Shown: positions 45,253 to 53,794 of the stretch, one piece after another | Layout: each line of letters starts with the position of its first letter | Position numbering within the stretch: position 1 is the first letter of the stretch | Assembly: GCA_041391225.1 (NCBI GenBank) | Contig: JAWKOL010000006.1 | Span: forward strand, 62,001-126,000 | Direction of reading: 5' to 3' | Length of the DNA stretch: 64,000 nucleotides | From: RI-153 sp041391225 | GTDB taxonomy: Bacteria; Chloroflexota; Anaerolineae; Caldilineales; Caldilineaceae | Notes under the pieces: generated by a model | What the model saw: the letters and a program-made list of their open reading frames with translations, nothing else | Database searches by the model: none | What the model was told of the DNA's origin: nothing | Program-made: the position numbers and the translations under genes

Positions 45253-46291
45253 GTGGTGAGTGTGCCGACGCCCGACACAACCTCGGCGCAGGCGGTGGCC
45301 ACCGGCCAGGCGCTGGGGCCGGATGGCGACTTCGTGCGCGCCGAAGGCATCTCCCTTGGCACGGGCAAGATCAAGGCTGGGCGCTACGTGGAAATCAAGG
45401 GCGTGGGGACGTACAGCGGCAAGTATTTCGTTACCAGCGTACGCCACGTCTCACGGTACGACGGGCGCTGGGAGACGCAGTTCTCGATCAATGGCCGCAA
45501 CCCCACGTCGTTGTTGTCGGTGTTGCGCGGTGGGCAGGATCGCGATCTGTACAACAACCGCATCAACGGCGTGGCGCCGGCGCTTGTCACCAACTCGCGG
45601 GATCCACTGAATCTGGGGCGCGTTAAGGTGAAATATCCACTCCTGGCAGCGGGCAGCGCCGAATTGGAAAGCGACTGGGTGCGCGTGGCTGCGCCCGGCG
45701 CGGGCAAGGAACGCGGCCTGTTCTGGATCCCTGAGACCAACGACGAAGTGCTTGTGGCCTTTGAGTTCGGCGATCCACATCGTCCGTACATCGTGGGCGC
45801 GCTGTGGAACCAGAAGGACAACCCGCCGGCCCAAAGCTCGGTGGCCGCGCCCAGCGGTGTCACCACGCAGCGGTTCCTGAAATCCCGCACAGGACACACC
45901 ATCCTGCTCGACGACAGCGACGGCGCGGCCAAGATCCAGATCCTGGACAGCAGCGGCAAGAATGAGATCGTCATCGACACCAAGCAGAACACGATCACAC
46001 TCACCGCGGACAAGGACATCAACCTCAACGCCAAGGGCAACATCACCCTCGACGCCAAAGGCAAAGTGGACATCAAGAGCGGCGCCAACACCGCCATCAC
46101 CGCGGGCGCCGCCTTCCAGGTAGACGCCAAAGCGCCCAGCCAGATCAAGACCACGTCGCCGCTGACGCTGGACGGCGCTACCGTCACCGTGAAGGCGTCA
46201 GGGATGCTGTCCATGCAGGCGAACGGCATGGCCGAGTTGAAGAGTTCCGCGGATTGTGAACATTCAGGGGACGCTGATCAAGCTCAACTAG
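45253..46291 (+). CDS. Spike (gp5-like OB-fold and beta-needle half of Pvc8/VgrG)
   Basis: In frame with the hub part after the amber codon at 45238. Begins VVSVPTPDTTSAQAVATGQA, then the hub tail ISLGTGKIKAGRYVEIKGVG, the OB fold (LNLGRVKVKYPLLAAGSAE, SDWVRVAAPGAGKERGLFWI, NDEVLVAFEFGDPHRPYIVG, ALWNQKDNPP), GHTILLDDSDGAAKIQILDS, and a triple-stranded beta-helix needle (ITLTADKDINLNAKGN, KVDIKSGANTAITAGAAF). A shift near 46245 restores VNIQGTLIKLN ending at TAG 46289-46291. GTG 45253 lacks a ribosome-binding site, which favours an originally continuous protein. Confidence 0.83.
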
Positions 46292-46309
46292 TTTCTGAAA
46301 GGATCTCCA

Positions 46310-46603
46310 ATGCCATTTCCCGCAGCCCGCTTGGGCGATTCCACAGCGCACGGCGGCGTCATCGTGGTGGGCTTCCCTACGGTGTTGATCGCAGGGCAGC
46401 CTGCCGCCCGCGCCGGTGACATGCACACCTGCCCGCTGGTCAACGGCGTGGTGCCGCACGTGGGTGGGCCGATTACCGGGCCGGGGTCGCCCACGGTGCT
46501 CATCGGCGGCATGCCCGCTGCACGTGTCACCGACATGGCGACCTGCGTCGGCCCGCCCGACACCATCGTCGCCGGCGCGCCTACCGTGTTGATCGGTCCT
46601 TGA
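46310..46603 (+). CDS. PAAR-domain spike tip protein
   Basis: A 97-residue PAAR protein, the conical metal-binding tip of contractile spikes (Pvc10-like). Repeats: MPFPAARLGDSTAHGGVIVV, AGQPAARAGDMHTCPLVNG, GGPITGPGSPTVLIGGMPAA, RVTDMATCVGPPDTIVAGAP. Histidines and cysteines (H14, H39, C41, C80 region) fit the zinc site. ATG 46310 has AAAGGATC 8 nt upstream and is 18 nt after the spike stop. Intact. Confidence 0.93.
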   Translation: MPFPAARLGDSTAHGGVIVVGFPTVLIAGQPAARAGDMHTCPLVNGVVPHVGGPITGPGSPTVLIGGMPAARVTDMATCVGPPDTIVAGAPTVLIGP

Positions 46604-46620
46604 GCGTCTGTGTTCACAAC

Positions 46621-46723
46621 TGACTCTACTGCAAAAAGGTCGCTCAAGGGCAAAAGTCCGACTTCTCTCAGGAGGGGAGCAACCGCAAATCACACAGAAG
46701 TCGGACTTTTCGCAGTGGAGTCA
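46621..46723. terminator. Double-stem hairpin after the PAAR gene
   Basis: Outer TGACTCTACTGC (46621-46632) pairs with 46712-46723 (11 of 12). Inner AAAAGTCCGACTTCT (46652-46666) pairs perfectly with 46696-46710, whose TTTT end is terminator-like for plus-strand transcripts. It lies 18 nt after the PAAR stop and 39 nt before gp25. Confidence 0.6.
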
Positions 46724-46761
46724 CAACTTGATGGCGCTGAACATTAACTCTGGAGTAACCC

Positions 46762-47184
46762 GTGGCTGATCGCGATCTGAAGAACCGAGAATTTGTGGGG
46801 CGTGGATTGCACTTCCCCCTGCGCGTGGACTCGCACGGGCGCTTGGCGCTGACCCGCGGCGCGTCGGAGGTGGAAGAGTCGATCCGCGTGATCCTCGAAA
46901 CCGCGCCGGGTGAACGCGTCATGCGCCCCGAGTTCGGCTGCCGCGTGTGGGAGTTGCTCTTCGACCCGCGCAACGCCGCCACCGAGGCTGCCGTCGTGGA
47001 ATACGTGCAAGACGCGCTCAAAATGTGGGAGCCGCGCATCGACGTCCTCTCGGTGACGCTCGTAGACGATCCCAACCTCGACGACAGCGTGATGCTGGTG
47101 CAGATCCAATACCGCATCAAGCGCACCCACGACGAACGCAGCATCGTCTTTCCGTTCTACATCATGGACGAACCCGCGGAGTAG
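46762..47184 (+). CDS. gp25/GPW baseplate wedge protein
   Basis: A 140-residue gp25-like protein (Pvc9/Afp9) that seats the first sheath ring on the baseplate. Signatures: FVGRGLHFPLRVDSHGRLAL, EVEESIRVILETAPGERVMR, PEFGCRVWELLFDPRNAATE, AAVVEYVQDALKMWEPRIDV. GTG 46762 is the start with GGAG 7 nt upstream. Intact. Downstream is repeat copy C. Confidence 0.93.
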   Translation: MADRDLKNREFVGRGLHFPLRVDSHGRLALTRGASEVEESIRVILETAPGERVMRPEFGCRVWELLFDPRNAATEAAVVEYVQDALKMWEPRIDVLSVTLVDDPNLDDSVMLVQIQYRIKRTHDERSIVFPFYIMDEPAE

Positions 47185-47221
47185 CATCTTGAATGTCTAC
47201 ACGGTGAATATAGACAGATTC

Positions 47222-47424
47222 TGATCCACGAAGCCACACAAAGAAATACAAAGAAACACAAAGAGGAGAAGACGGAGGGACACGGATTTCAGGAGTTGCA
47301 GGACAAGAAAGAGAACAGGGTTTTTGATGTCGTCTGGAAATCCTGATAATCCGTGTAATCCGTGTCCTTTTCTTTTCTCTTCTTCTCTCTGCCTTCGTGT
47401 ATCTTCGTGTGGCTTCGTGGATCA
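47222..47424. repeat. TGATCCACGAAGG element, copy C (203 bp)
   Basis: 22-bp inverted termini (47222-47243 and 47403-47424, 21 of 22), internal GGGACACGGATTTCAGGA on the left and repeated AATCCGTGTAATCCGTGTCC on the right. Longer than copies A and B. It ends 20 nt before the ribosome-binding site of the baseplate J gene. Confidence 0.77.
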
Positions 47425-47454
47425 GAATATCCGGAATCTCCGAAGGAGTTTGAC

Positions 47455-49614
47455 TTGTCCCTTCCAACACCGAACCTGGACGATCTGCGCTTTCAAAAAG
47501 ACCTGGTAGACGAGGCGCGGCGGCGTATCATCCAATACTGCCCCGAGTGGACAGACTACAACCTCAGCGATCCCGGCATCACGCTGATCGAGCTGTTCGC
47601 CTGGATGACCGAGTTGATGGTCTACCGGCTCAACCGTGTACCCGACAAGAACTACGTCAAGTTCATGGAACTGTTGGGGATCACGCTGCGCCCGGCGTCC
47701 AGCGCACGCACCGAGTTGACCTTCCGCCTCTCCGTCCCCTTCCCCATCCGCGAGGACGACGACACCGTCGCCATTGTGCCGGAATACCTGGAAGTGATGA
47801 ACCGTCCGCTGGAAGGCGAGGAAGAGGTGATCTTCTCCACCGATCAGCGCCTCACAATTGCGTCGCCCAAGCTCACCCAACTGCGCCGCGGCGCCGACTT
47901 TGCCCGCAACTACCTATCACGCTTGGCTGTGCAGGATGTACGTGTCTTCCGCGAAGGCGAGCCAGTGGAAGGTGACACCTTCTACCTTGGTTTCGACCAG
48001 GCGCGCCCGGTCAACGGCTACATCATTCAGCTTCAGGTAGCGTCGCTGCCTACGCAAGGTACCGGCGTGCGCCGTGACGATCCGCCGCTGGTGTGGGAGT
48101 GTTCGCTGGGCGATGGGAAGTGGTTCGAGGTGCAACCAAGCCAGTTGCGCGGCGAAACCGACACCACCGGCGGCCTCAACAACCCCAACGGGCAAATGGT
48201 CTTCTACCTGCCGCTGCGTATGCGCCCCGACGAGATCCAGGGCGTCAGCGCCTACTGGTTGCGCTGCCGTTTTGAAAAGCGCCGCGCCTCGCAGGGGACC
48301 TACAGTCGCTCGCCGCGCATCGCCGGCATCGCCGCCTTCGCCCTGGGATCCACCGTCACCGCCACCCACGCCACGCTGGTCCGCAATGAAGATCTGGGTG
48401 TCACCAACGGCGAACCGGGCGCGCGCTTCACGCTGCTCAACGCGCCGCTGCTCGATCCCGGCGAAGGCGAAATGCTGGAAATCGAAGAACGCGTGGAGGG
48501 TAGCGTCGCCTTCGAGCCGTGGACCCGCGTCGAAGACTTTTCGCGGTCCACGCGCTATGACCGCCATTACACGCTCAACACCGCCACCGGCGAGATCCAA
48601 CTGGGGCCGAGCATCCGCCAGAGCGACGGCCAGATGCAGCAATACGGGCGTGTCCCCGACGCCGGGCGGCGTGTGCGCTTCACCCAATACCGCGCCGGCG
48701 GCGGGCTGCGCGGCAACCTGCCGCCCAACCGCATCACCGTGATGCGCTCCACCGTCCCCTACATCGACTCGGTGACCAATCTGATCCGCGCCGAAGGGGG
48801 CCGCGACGCCGAAACGTTGGATCAGGCCAAGATCCGCGTGCCGCAGGAGCTACGCACCCAGCAGCGCGCCGTCACCGCCGAAGACTTCCAGGATCTCGCC
48901 CTCAAATCGGGGCGCAACGTGGCGCGCGTCCACTGCCTCACGCCGGGCAAAAGCCCCAAGTCCCCCGCGCCGGGGACAGTGGAACTGCTGGTGGTGCCGT
49001 CGGCCTTCGAGTCGCTGCAAGCCGGTGAACTCAGCGGCCTCTACGTCTCCGAGGCGCTGGCGCGGCAGGTGGACGTCTTCCTCGACAAGTATCGGCTGCT
49101 CACCACCACGCTGCTGGTGCGTGAGCCTGCCTATGTAGGCGTCCAGGTCCGCGTCAACGTGGTGGCCGACGACTTCTTGCCTGCCGAGACGCTGCGCACC
49201 CGCATCAACCGGGCGCTGCGCTGCTTCCTCTCGCCGCTGCCGTTGGAGAACCCCGACGATCCCGCGGGCGAGTGGATGCCCGAAGACTGGGGCGGCTGGC
49301 CTTTCGGTCGTTCGCTCTACCTTTCCGATATTCACGCCCTGATCCAGAATGTAGCCGGCGTGCGGCATGTGCAGGATCTCATGGTCTCCTCGCGCCAGGT
49401 GACGCCGGTGCGCGAACTCTCGTTGACCGAGCAGATCGAGCGCGCCCAGAGCGATCCGCCGCTCCTCACGCCCGTGGATCGCGTCCTCTATCTCGAACAG
49501 GACGCGCTGGTCTGTTCACTGCTGCACGAAGTCGTCATCGTGGACCCGCGCACCCCGCCGCCGGGGACGCGCACCAATGGCAACCTGCCCAGCAACGTAA
49601 TGCGTAATCCGTAA
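47455..49614 (+). CDS. Baseplate J-like protein (Pvc11/gp6-like)
   Basis: A 719-residue wedge component. TTG 47455 is the start: AAGGAG lies 7-8 nt upstream and homologous sequence begins there (LSLPTPNLDDLRFQKDLVDE); an upstream ATG would translate the repeat element. Conserved N-terminus ARRRIIQYCPEWTDYNLSDP, GITLIELFAWMTELMVYRLN, RVPDKNYVKFMELLGITLRP. Baseplate J core: RAVTAEDFQDLALKSGRNVA, GTVELLVVPSAFESLQ, AYVGVQVRVNVVADDFLPAE, SLYLSDIHALIQNVAGVRHV. The last five codons (VMRNP) are encoded by the left arm of the palindrome 49595-49686. Confidence 0.92.
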   Translation: MSLPTPNLDDLRFQKDLVDEARRRIIQYCPEWTDYNLSDPGITLIELFAWMTELMVYRLNRVPDKNYVKFMELLGITLRPASSARTELTFRLSVPFPIREDDDTVAIVPEYLEVMNRPLEGEEEVIFSTDQRLTIASPKLTQLRRGADFARNYLSRLAVQDVRVFREGEPVEGDTFYLGFDQARPVNGYIIQLQVASLPTQGTGVRRDDPPLVWECSLGDGKWFEVQPSQLRGETDTTGGLNNPNGQMVFYLPLRMRPDEIQGVSAYWLRCRFEKRRASQGTYSRSPRIAGIAAFALGSTVTATHATLVRNEDLGVTNGEPGARFTLLNAPLLDPGEGEMLEIEERVEGSVAFEPWTRVEDFSRSTRYDRHYTLNTATGEIQLGPSIRQSDGQMQQYGRVPDAGRRVRFTQYRAGGGLRGNLPPNRITVMRSTVPYIDSVTNLIRAEGGRDAETLDQAKIRVPQELRTQQRAVTAEDFQDLALKSGRNVARVHCLTPGKSPKSPAPGTVELLVVPSAFESLQAGELSGLYVSEALARQVDVFLDKYRLLTTTLLVREPAYVGVQVRVNVVADDFLPAETLRTRINRALRCFLSPLPLENPDDPAGEWMPEDWGGWPFGRSLYLSDIHALIQNVAGVRHVQDLMVSSRQVTPVRELSLTEQIERAQSDPPLLTPVDRVLYLEQDALVCSLLHEVVIVDPRTPPPGTRTNGNLPSNVMRNP

Positions 49615-49686
49615 CTCGTCGAGCCAAATTTCCCACTATTGGCAAATCGTCCCGACCAATTACGCATTACGAATTACGCATTACGT
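49595..49686. repeat. Palindrome overlapping the 3' end of the baseplate J gene
   Basis: ACGTAATGCGTAATCCGTAA (49595-49614) pairs with 49667-49686 (19 of 20). The left arm encodes the protein's last residues and its TAA stop. The right arm repeats the ATTACGAATTACGCATTACG theme. It ends 24 nt before the next GTG start. Confidence 0.7.
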
Positions 49687-49709
49687 CTCGCTTCGAGGAA
49701 TCAACGTAC

Positions 49710-50741
49710 GTGACCCTTTCCAATTCGCACAAACCGACAACCGTTTCGTACACGCGTGGTGACCTGGTGCGACGGCGCTCGCCGCGTCCTGTGCAGCGGG
49801 TGGTGGTCTCCTATGCCGCCGACGCCTACCGACGCTATCCCGGCGAGGTGTTGCGCTTCTTCTGCCGCGTCGAGGTGCGCGAGGCGCTGTCCGCGTTCAG
49901 CTTGGAGGTGGCGGTGCCGGCGGGCCTCAGCCTGGACGAAACCAAACAGGTGACCGGGCCGGACGATGTCGATCTCTCGGTGCGCGCCGTGGCCGACAGC
50001 CTCTACGTGGTGTGGGAACGCAGCCGCACCACCGACGCCGGCGCCGTCTTCGAGTTTTCGTTGACCACCACCATCGCCCACCGCGAACAGGATTGGACGC
50101 TGGAAAGCGGCGCCGTCTTCACCGCCCGCAGCGTCGCCCACGGTGACCGTTTCAGCGACGGCGAGTGGATCGACATTCCTGTCTCCGCCAAAGGAGCGTA
50201 CCTACGCTACCTGCCCGCGCTCTACACCCGCGACGATCTCATGGGCAGGCTGCTCATGCTCTTCGAGAGCTTCTGGGCGCCGGTGAGCGCGCAGATCGGC
50301 CAGATCGAGAAGTACTTCGATCCGTCCACCGCGCCGCCGGACATGCTGCCGTGGCTGGCGTCGTGGCTCGATCTGGTGCTGGACGAACGCTGGCCCGAGG
50401 CGCAGCGCCGCGATCTGCTCAAATCGGCGCGGCGACTGTACGAAAAACGCGGCACGCGCGTCGGTCTCCAAGAATACCTGCGCATCTACACCGGCGGTGA
50501 CGTGCAGATCGTGGAGCACAAGGCCGAGAATCTGCGCCTGGGCCGCGCCGCTGTGATGGGCGACAGCCGCGCCCTGGGGACGGCGAATCGGCCCCACACG
50601 TTCACTGTCACTGTGCGGCTGCCTGCCCACGCAGATTCAGACGTCGACTGGGAACGTGTGGTCACCCAGATCGTCGATGCGGAGAAACCCGCCCACACCA
50701 GCTACACCCTTCGGATCGAACCGAACAAGGCAAAGGATTGA
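49710..50741 (+). CDS. Phage tail protein I-like baseplate protein (Pvc12-like)
   Basis: A 343-residue protein. The first 160 residues form a beta-rich domain (EVLRFFCRVEVREALSAFSL, EVAVPAGLSLDETKQVTGPD). The C-terminal part is P2 gpI-like: LRYLPALYTRDDLMGRLLML, FESFWAPVSAQIGQIEKYFD, PPDMLPWLASWLDLVLDERW, RLYEKRGTRVGLQEYLRIYT. GTG 49710 has GAGGAA about 9 nt upstream. The stop is 3 nt before the next ATG, so the three genes 49710-53542 form a coupled block. Intact. Confidence 0.83.
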   Translation: MTLSNSHKPTTVSYTRGDLVRRRSPRPVQRVVVSYAADAYRRYPGEVLRFFCRVEVREALSAFSLEVAVPAGLSLDETKQVTGPDDVDLSVRAVADSLYVVWERSRTTDAGAVFEFSLTTTIAHREQDWTLESGAVFTARSVAHGDRFSDGEWIDIPVSAKGAYLRYLPALYTRDDLMGRLLMLFESFWAPVSAQIGQIEKYFDPSTAPPDMLPWLASWLDLVLDERWPEAQRRDLLKSARRLYEKRGTRVGLQEYLRIYTGGDVQIVEHKAENLRLGRAAVMGDSRALGTANRPHTFTVTVRLPAHADSDVDWERVVTQIVDAEKPAHTSYTLRIEPNKAKD

Positions 50742-50744
50742 GGA

Positions 50745-51890
50745 ATGAGCGCCCAGCATCTGTTGCGCAGTTACCCCGGCCGACGGGTCAGCGCCTTCGA
50801 CGGCATGGCCGTCACCGCCGATGTTTGGCAGGAGGCCCACAACTACCATCTCTACCACGAGCGATTGCACGCGCTGGCCGGTCACGGCGTGGGCATCGTC
50901 AGTGGGCTGGAGGTGATCGCCGGTGATCCGCCCAGCCAGGTTGTCTACATCATGCCCGGCGTGGCCATCGATCCCAGCGGCAACATGCTGGTGGTGTCTG
51001 AGCCGACACCGTATGACCTGAGCAGCTTCCAGGCAGGGACGCTGCACATGCTGATCAGCTACGACGAGAGCCGCCCGCAGCCGATCAACGGGCGCAACGC
51101 CGACAGCCCGTACTACGTCTACACCGGCTACAACATCGAGACGGTCATCGATACGCCCGATTCGCCATTGGTGGAACTGGCGCGCATCCACCGCCCCGAC
51201 ATCGATGCGCCCATCACCAACGCCGCGGACAATCGACCGGGCCACAACCAGATCGATCTGCGCTTCCGCCCCCGCGTGGTAACCCTCAACGCGCAGCGCG
51301 TGATGCTGGGCGTCCACACGCTCAACCGTATGGCCGCACCCCACCACGCGCGCGGACATGCCAATGTTGCCGCGCAACTGGGCCAATCCCCGTGGAACGA
51401 TGCCTGGATCGACGATGCTGTGGTGCTCAACGGCGATCTGAGCCGGTACACCGTCCTCTCACTGGTGGCAAAGGCCAATTTTCAACTGGAAGTGGAAGCA
51501 CTCAATGTGCTCTATCGCTACCTGCAGGGCGGCGGCGTCCTCTTTCTGGAGAGTTGCCGACGCGAGGGCGGCGCTACGCCCGGGTCGGACAACCTGCTGC
51601 GCGACATCGCCGATTCGCTGGGTGTGCGCCTCGAAGCCGTCAAGATGGGCCATCCCCTGCTGAGTACGCCGCACCTCTTCCCCGCGCCGCCCGTCGGCTA
51701 CGAGACACAGGGCGCGCCCAGCCTGTGGGCAGGTGACGGCATCGTCTTTTCCACCTTCGACTACGGCTGCCTGTGGACGGGCGAGCGCCGAGACCGCACG
51801 GCCACGCGCGAGGAGATCCGCGCCGGTTTCGAGTTTGCGCAGAACCTCGTCCACTTCGCCCAACGCCGCCGCGCCGCGGTGACTCGATGA
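50745..51890 (+). CDS. eCIS-associated protein with DUF4159-like C-terminus
   Basis: A 381-residue protein. N-terminal part MSAQHLLRSYPGRRVSAFDG, MAVTADVWQEAHNYHLYHER, GHGVGIVSGLEVIAGDPPSQ and YIMPGVAIDPSGNMLVVSEP is a module I associate with eCIS baseplate-end genes. The C-terminal half (LSLVAKANFQLEVEALNVLY, RYLQGGGVLFLESCRREGGA, GHPLLSTPHLFPAPPVGY) resembles DUF4159 glutamine-amidotransferase-like folds without an evident catalytic cysteine. ATG 50745 has AAGGAT 7 nt upstream. It overlaps the next gene by ATGA. Precise role unknown. Confidence 0.65.
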   Translation: MSAQHLLRSYPGRRVSAFDGMAVTADVWQEAHNYHLYHERLHALAGHGVGIVSGLEVIAGDPPSQVVYIMPGVAIDPSGNMLVVSEPTPYDLSSFQAGTLHMLISYDESRPQPINGRNADSPYYVYTGYNIETVIDTPDSPLVELARIHRPDIDAPITNAADNRPGHNQIDLRFRPRVVTLNAQRVMLGVHTLNRMAAPHHARGHANVAAQLGQSPWNDAWIDDAVVLNGDLSRYTVLSLVAKANFQLEVEALNVLYRYLQGGGVLFLESCRREGGATPGSDNLLRDIADSLGVRLEAVKMGHPLLSTPHLFPAPPVGYETQGAPSLWAGDGIVFSTFDYGCLWTGERRDRTATREEIRAGFEFAQNLVHFAQRRRAAVTR

Positions 51891-53542
51891 CACAGCCCAC
51901 CAACACCAACGGCCCCGCCCTCTACGACGCTGTACCCTACGGCGGCGGCGCCTACGCTCAGACCCACCCCGATGTGTTGGCCGTGGTGGCGTCGCTGCGC
52001 GGGTTGCAGCCGGCGCCGCCCGAGCGCTGCCGCGTGCTGGAGATCGGCTGTGCCGGCGGTCACAACCTGTTGGCGCTGGCCGCCGCCCTGCCCGACGCCG
52101 AACTGGTGGGCGTCGACTATTCGGTGCGCCAGATCGAGCAGGCGCGGCGTTACGTCGATCAACTCGGCGCGGACAATGTCTCCTTCCATCAACTCGATAT
52201 TTTGGACTGGGACGGCAGCCTGGGCCGGTTCGACTACGTCATCGCACACGGTGTCTACTCGTGGGTGGCGGCGCCGGTACGCGATGCCTTGCTCCGTCTT
52301 TGCGCGCAGGCGTTGACGTCGCAAGGTGTGGCCTATATCAGCTATAACACGTATCCTGGTTGGTTTATGTTGCGTGGCCTGCGTGAGATAATGTTCTATC
52401 ATGTCGCTGGTACCGAAGACCCAACCGAACGCGCCGAACAGGCGATTGGCTTCGTAGAATGGCTGGCCGACGTCGTCGACGGGGAACGGCCGATTCCGTA
52501 CAGCGCCTTTCCATCGGCCTATGCCGACATGCTGCGCACCTACGTCGAGGGCAATCTGAAGACATTGGAGCGAGACGCTTCCACCTTCCTGCACGATGAG
52601 CTTTCCGAAGTCAACGATCCGGTCTACTTCCACCAATTTCACAGCCACGCCCAGGCGTACGGGTTGCGCTACGTGGGCGACGCCGATTTCAGCAGTATGC
52701 TCTCCACCAATATCCCGCCCGAAGCCACGGCCAAACTGCGCGAAGTGATACACAACCCCGTCGACGCCGAACAGTACATGGATTTTCTGCGCAACCGCTC
52801 GTTTCGTCGGTCTATCGTTTGCCGCGAAGACGTGAAACTCAGCGGCGCCGTTCATCATGCCGCGCTGGAATCGTTCTACTTCTCGTCGGCGGCCAAGGCG
52901 CAAGTTCAGCCCGGCGACGATCCGGCCCGCCAGTCGGTCAAGTTCGTCTCCATCGACGGCGCCGGGCTGATCACCGATCACCCTGTGACGGTGGTGGCGA
53001 TGAACACGATGCGCGCCAACTGGCCGCAACGCTTTACATTGGACGAGTTGATGGACGCAGCTTATGCCGCGCTGGCCGAAATGAACCCCGACGACGCCCG
53101 CTGGCGCGCCGCGCTACACGGTGACCTGTCCTTGCGCAGCGAGGACCGACCACCGCTGATCGCGTCGCTGTTGCGCGCCTTCAGCAGCAGCCCGGAGCTA
53201 GTCAACTGCCACGTCACGCGCGGACGGTTCGTGGCCGCGGCGGGAGACCGTCCTGTGGCCAGTGCGTGGGCGCGGCTCCTGGCCGAAGAGCAAAGCAACG
53301 TCTCTGATCTGCGGCTGCGGCGCGTGGACCTCAACCCGCTGGAACGCTTCTTGCTCGTGCGGCTGGACGGCGAGCACACGGCCGACGACTTGGTGCAAGC
53401 CGTGATCGACGGCCCTGTGGCGCGCGGTGACTGGCGCATCGGCGACGAAACCACCAGCGCCGACGGTGCGCGCGCTACCGTGCAGCAGGCCGTGTTATCG
53501 ACATTACGCTGGTTCGCCGACGTGGCGCTGTTGGTGGCTTAG
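51887..53542 (+). CDS. SAM-dependent methyltransferase with methyltransferase regulatory domain
   Basis: A 551-residue protein starting at ATG 51887, which overlaps the previous stop (ATGA). SAM domain: CRVLEIGCAGGHNLLALAAA, AELVGVDYSVRQIEQARRYV, FDYVIAHGVYSWV, GVAYISYNTYPGWFMLRGLR. The C-terminal half (FHQFHSHAQAYGLRYVGDAD, RNRSFRRSIVCREDVKLSG) is the methyltransferase regulatory domain, followed by a helical region (LLRAFSSSPELVNCHVT). The YNTYPGWF motif is typical of this family. Translational coupling to the baseplate-end genes suggests the eCIS product is the target (inference). Intact. Confidence 0.85.
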   Translation: MTQPTNTNGPALYDAVPYGGGAYAQTHPDVLAVVASLRGLQPAPPERCRVLEIGCAGGHNLLALAAALPDAELVGVDYSVRQIEQARRYVDQLGADNVSFHQLDILDWDGSLGRFDYVIAHGVYSWVAAPVRDALLRLCAQALTSQGVAYISYNTYPGWFMLRGLREIMFYHVAGTEDPTERAEQAIGFVEWLADVVDGERPIPYSAFPSAYADMLRTYVEGNLKTLERDASTFLHDELSEVNDPVYFHQFHSHAQAYGLRYVGDADFSSMLSTNIPPEATAKLREVIHNPVDAEQYMDFLRNRSFRRSIVCREDVKLSGAVHHAALESFYFSSAAKAQVQPGDDPARQSVKFVSIDGAGLITDHPVTVVAMNTMRANWPQRFTLDELMDAAYAALAEMNPDDARWRAALHGDLSLRSEDRPPLIASLLRAFSSSPELVNCHVTRGRFVAAAGDRPVASAWARLLAEEQSNVSDLRLRRVDLNPLERFLLVRLDGEHTADDLVQAVIDGPVARGDWRIGDETTSADGARATVQQAVLSTLRWFADVALLVA

Positions 53543-53794
53543 ATCACCTAATCGTTCGATCAATTTGGGGTTAGCATTTCCCTTGGGGCGATTGGGATTT
53601 GCTTTACGTTCCAGTGGGGGTTGTGTATAATGATCGCACAGTGTCGTTTGGCCCTCCCGTAAGGATTTTGTTGGTCAATCATCGGTGAATTGTCTGGCTT
53701 GTGTCGATGTTAGAAGCAAGCCGCTCACTTCACCGCTATGCGTCTATGCGCCCATATTTGGGCGGCGCCGTCTGCTCCGATGACGAAGAGATCT
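53543..53794 (+). other. Gap between eCIS block and FHA/VWA block
   Basis: About 250 bp with no gene recognised. It holds the promoter at 53603-53631 and a leader of about 150 nt. No palindrome like those after other stops was seen immediately after 53542. Confidence 0.5.
53603..53631 (+). promoter_or_regulatory. Sigma70-like promoter of the FHA/VWA block
   Basis: TTTACG (53603-53608), exactly 17 bp, then consensus TATAAT (53626-53631). It points into the FHA gene at 53795, marking a separate transcription unit from the eCIS genes. Confidence 0.65.

Noticed and set aside
22083..53542. Prophage or type VI secretion interpretation
   Set aside because: No capsid, portal, terminase, lysis, integrase or TssJLM-type membrane genes; Pvc15/DUF4255/LysM/DUF4157 content fits eCIS.
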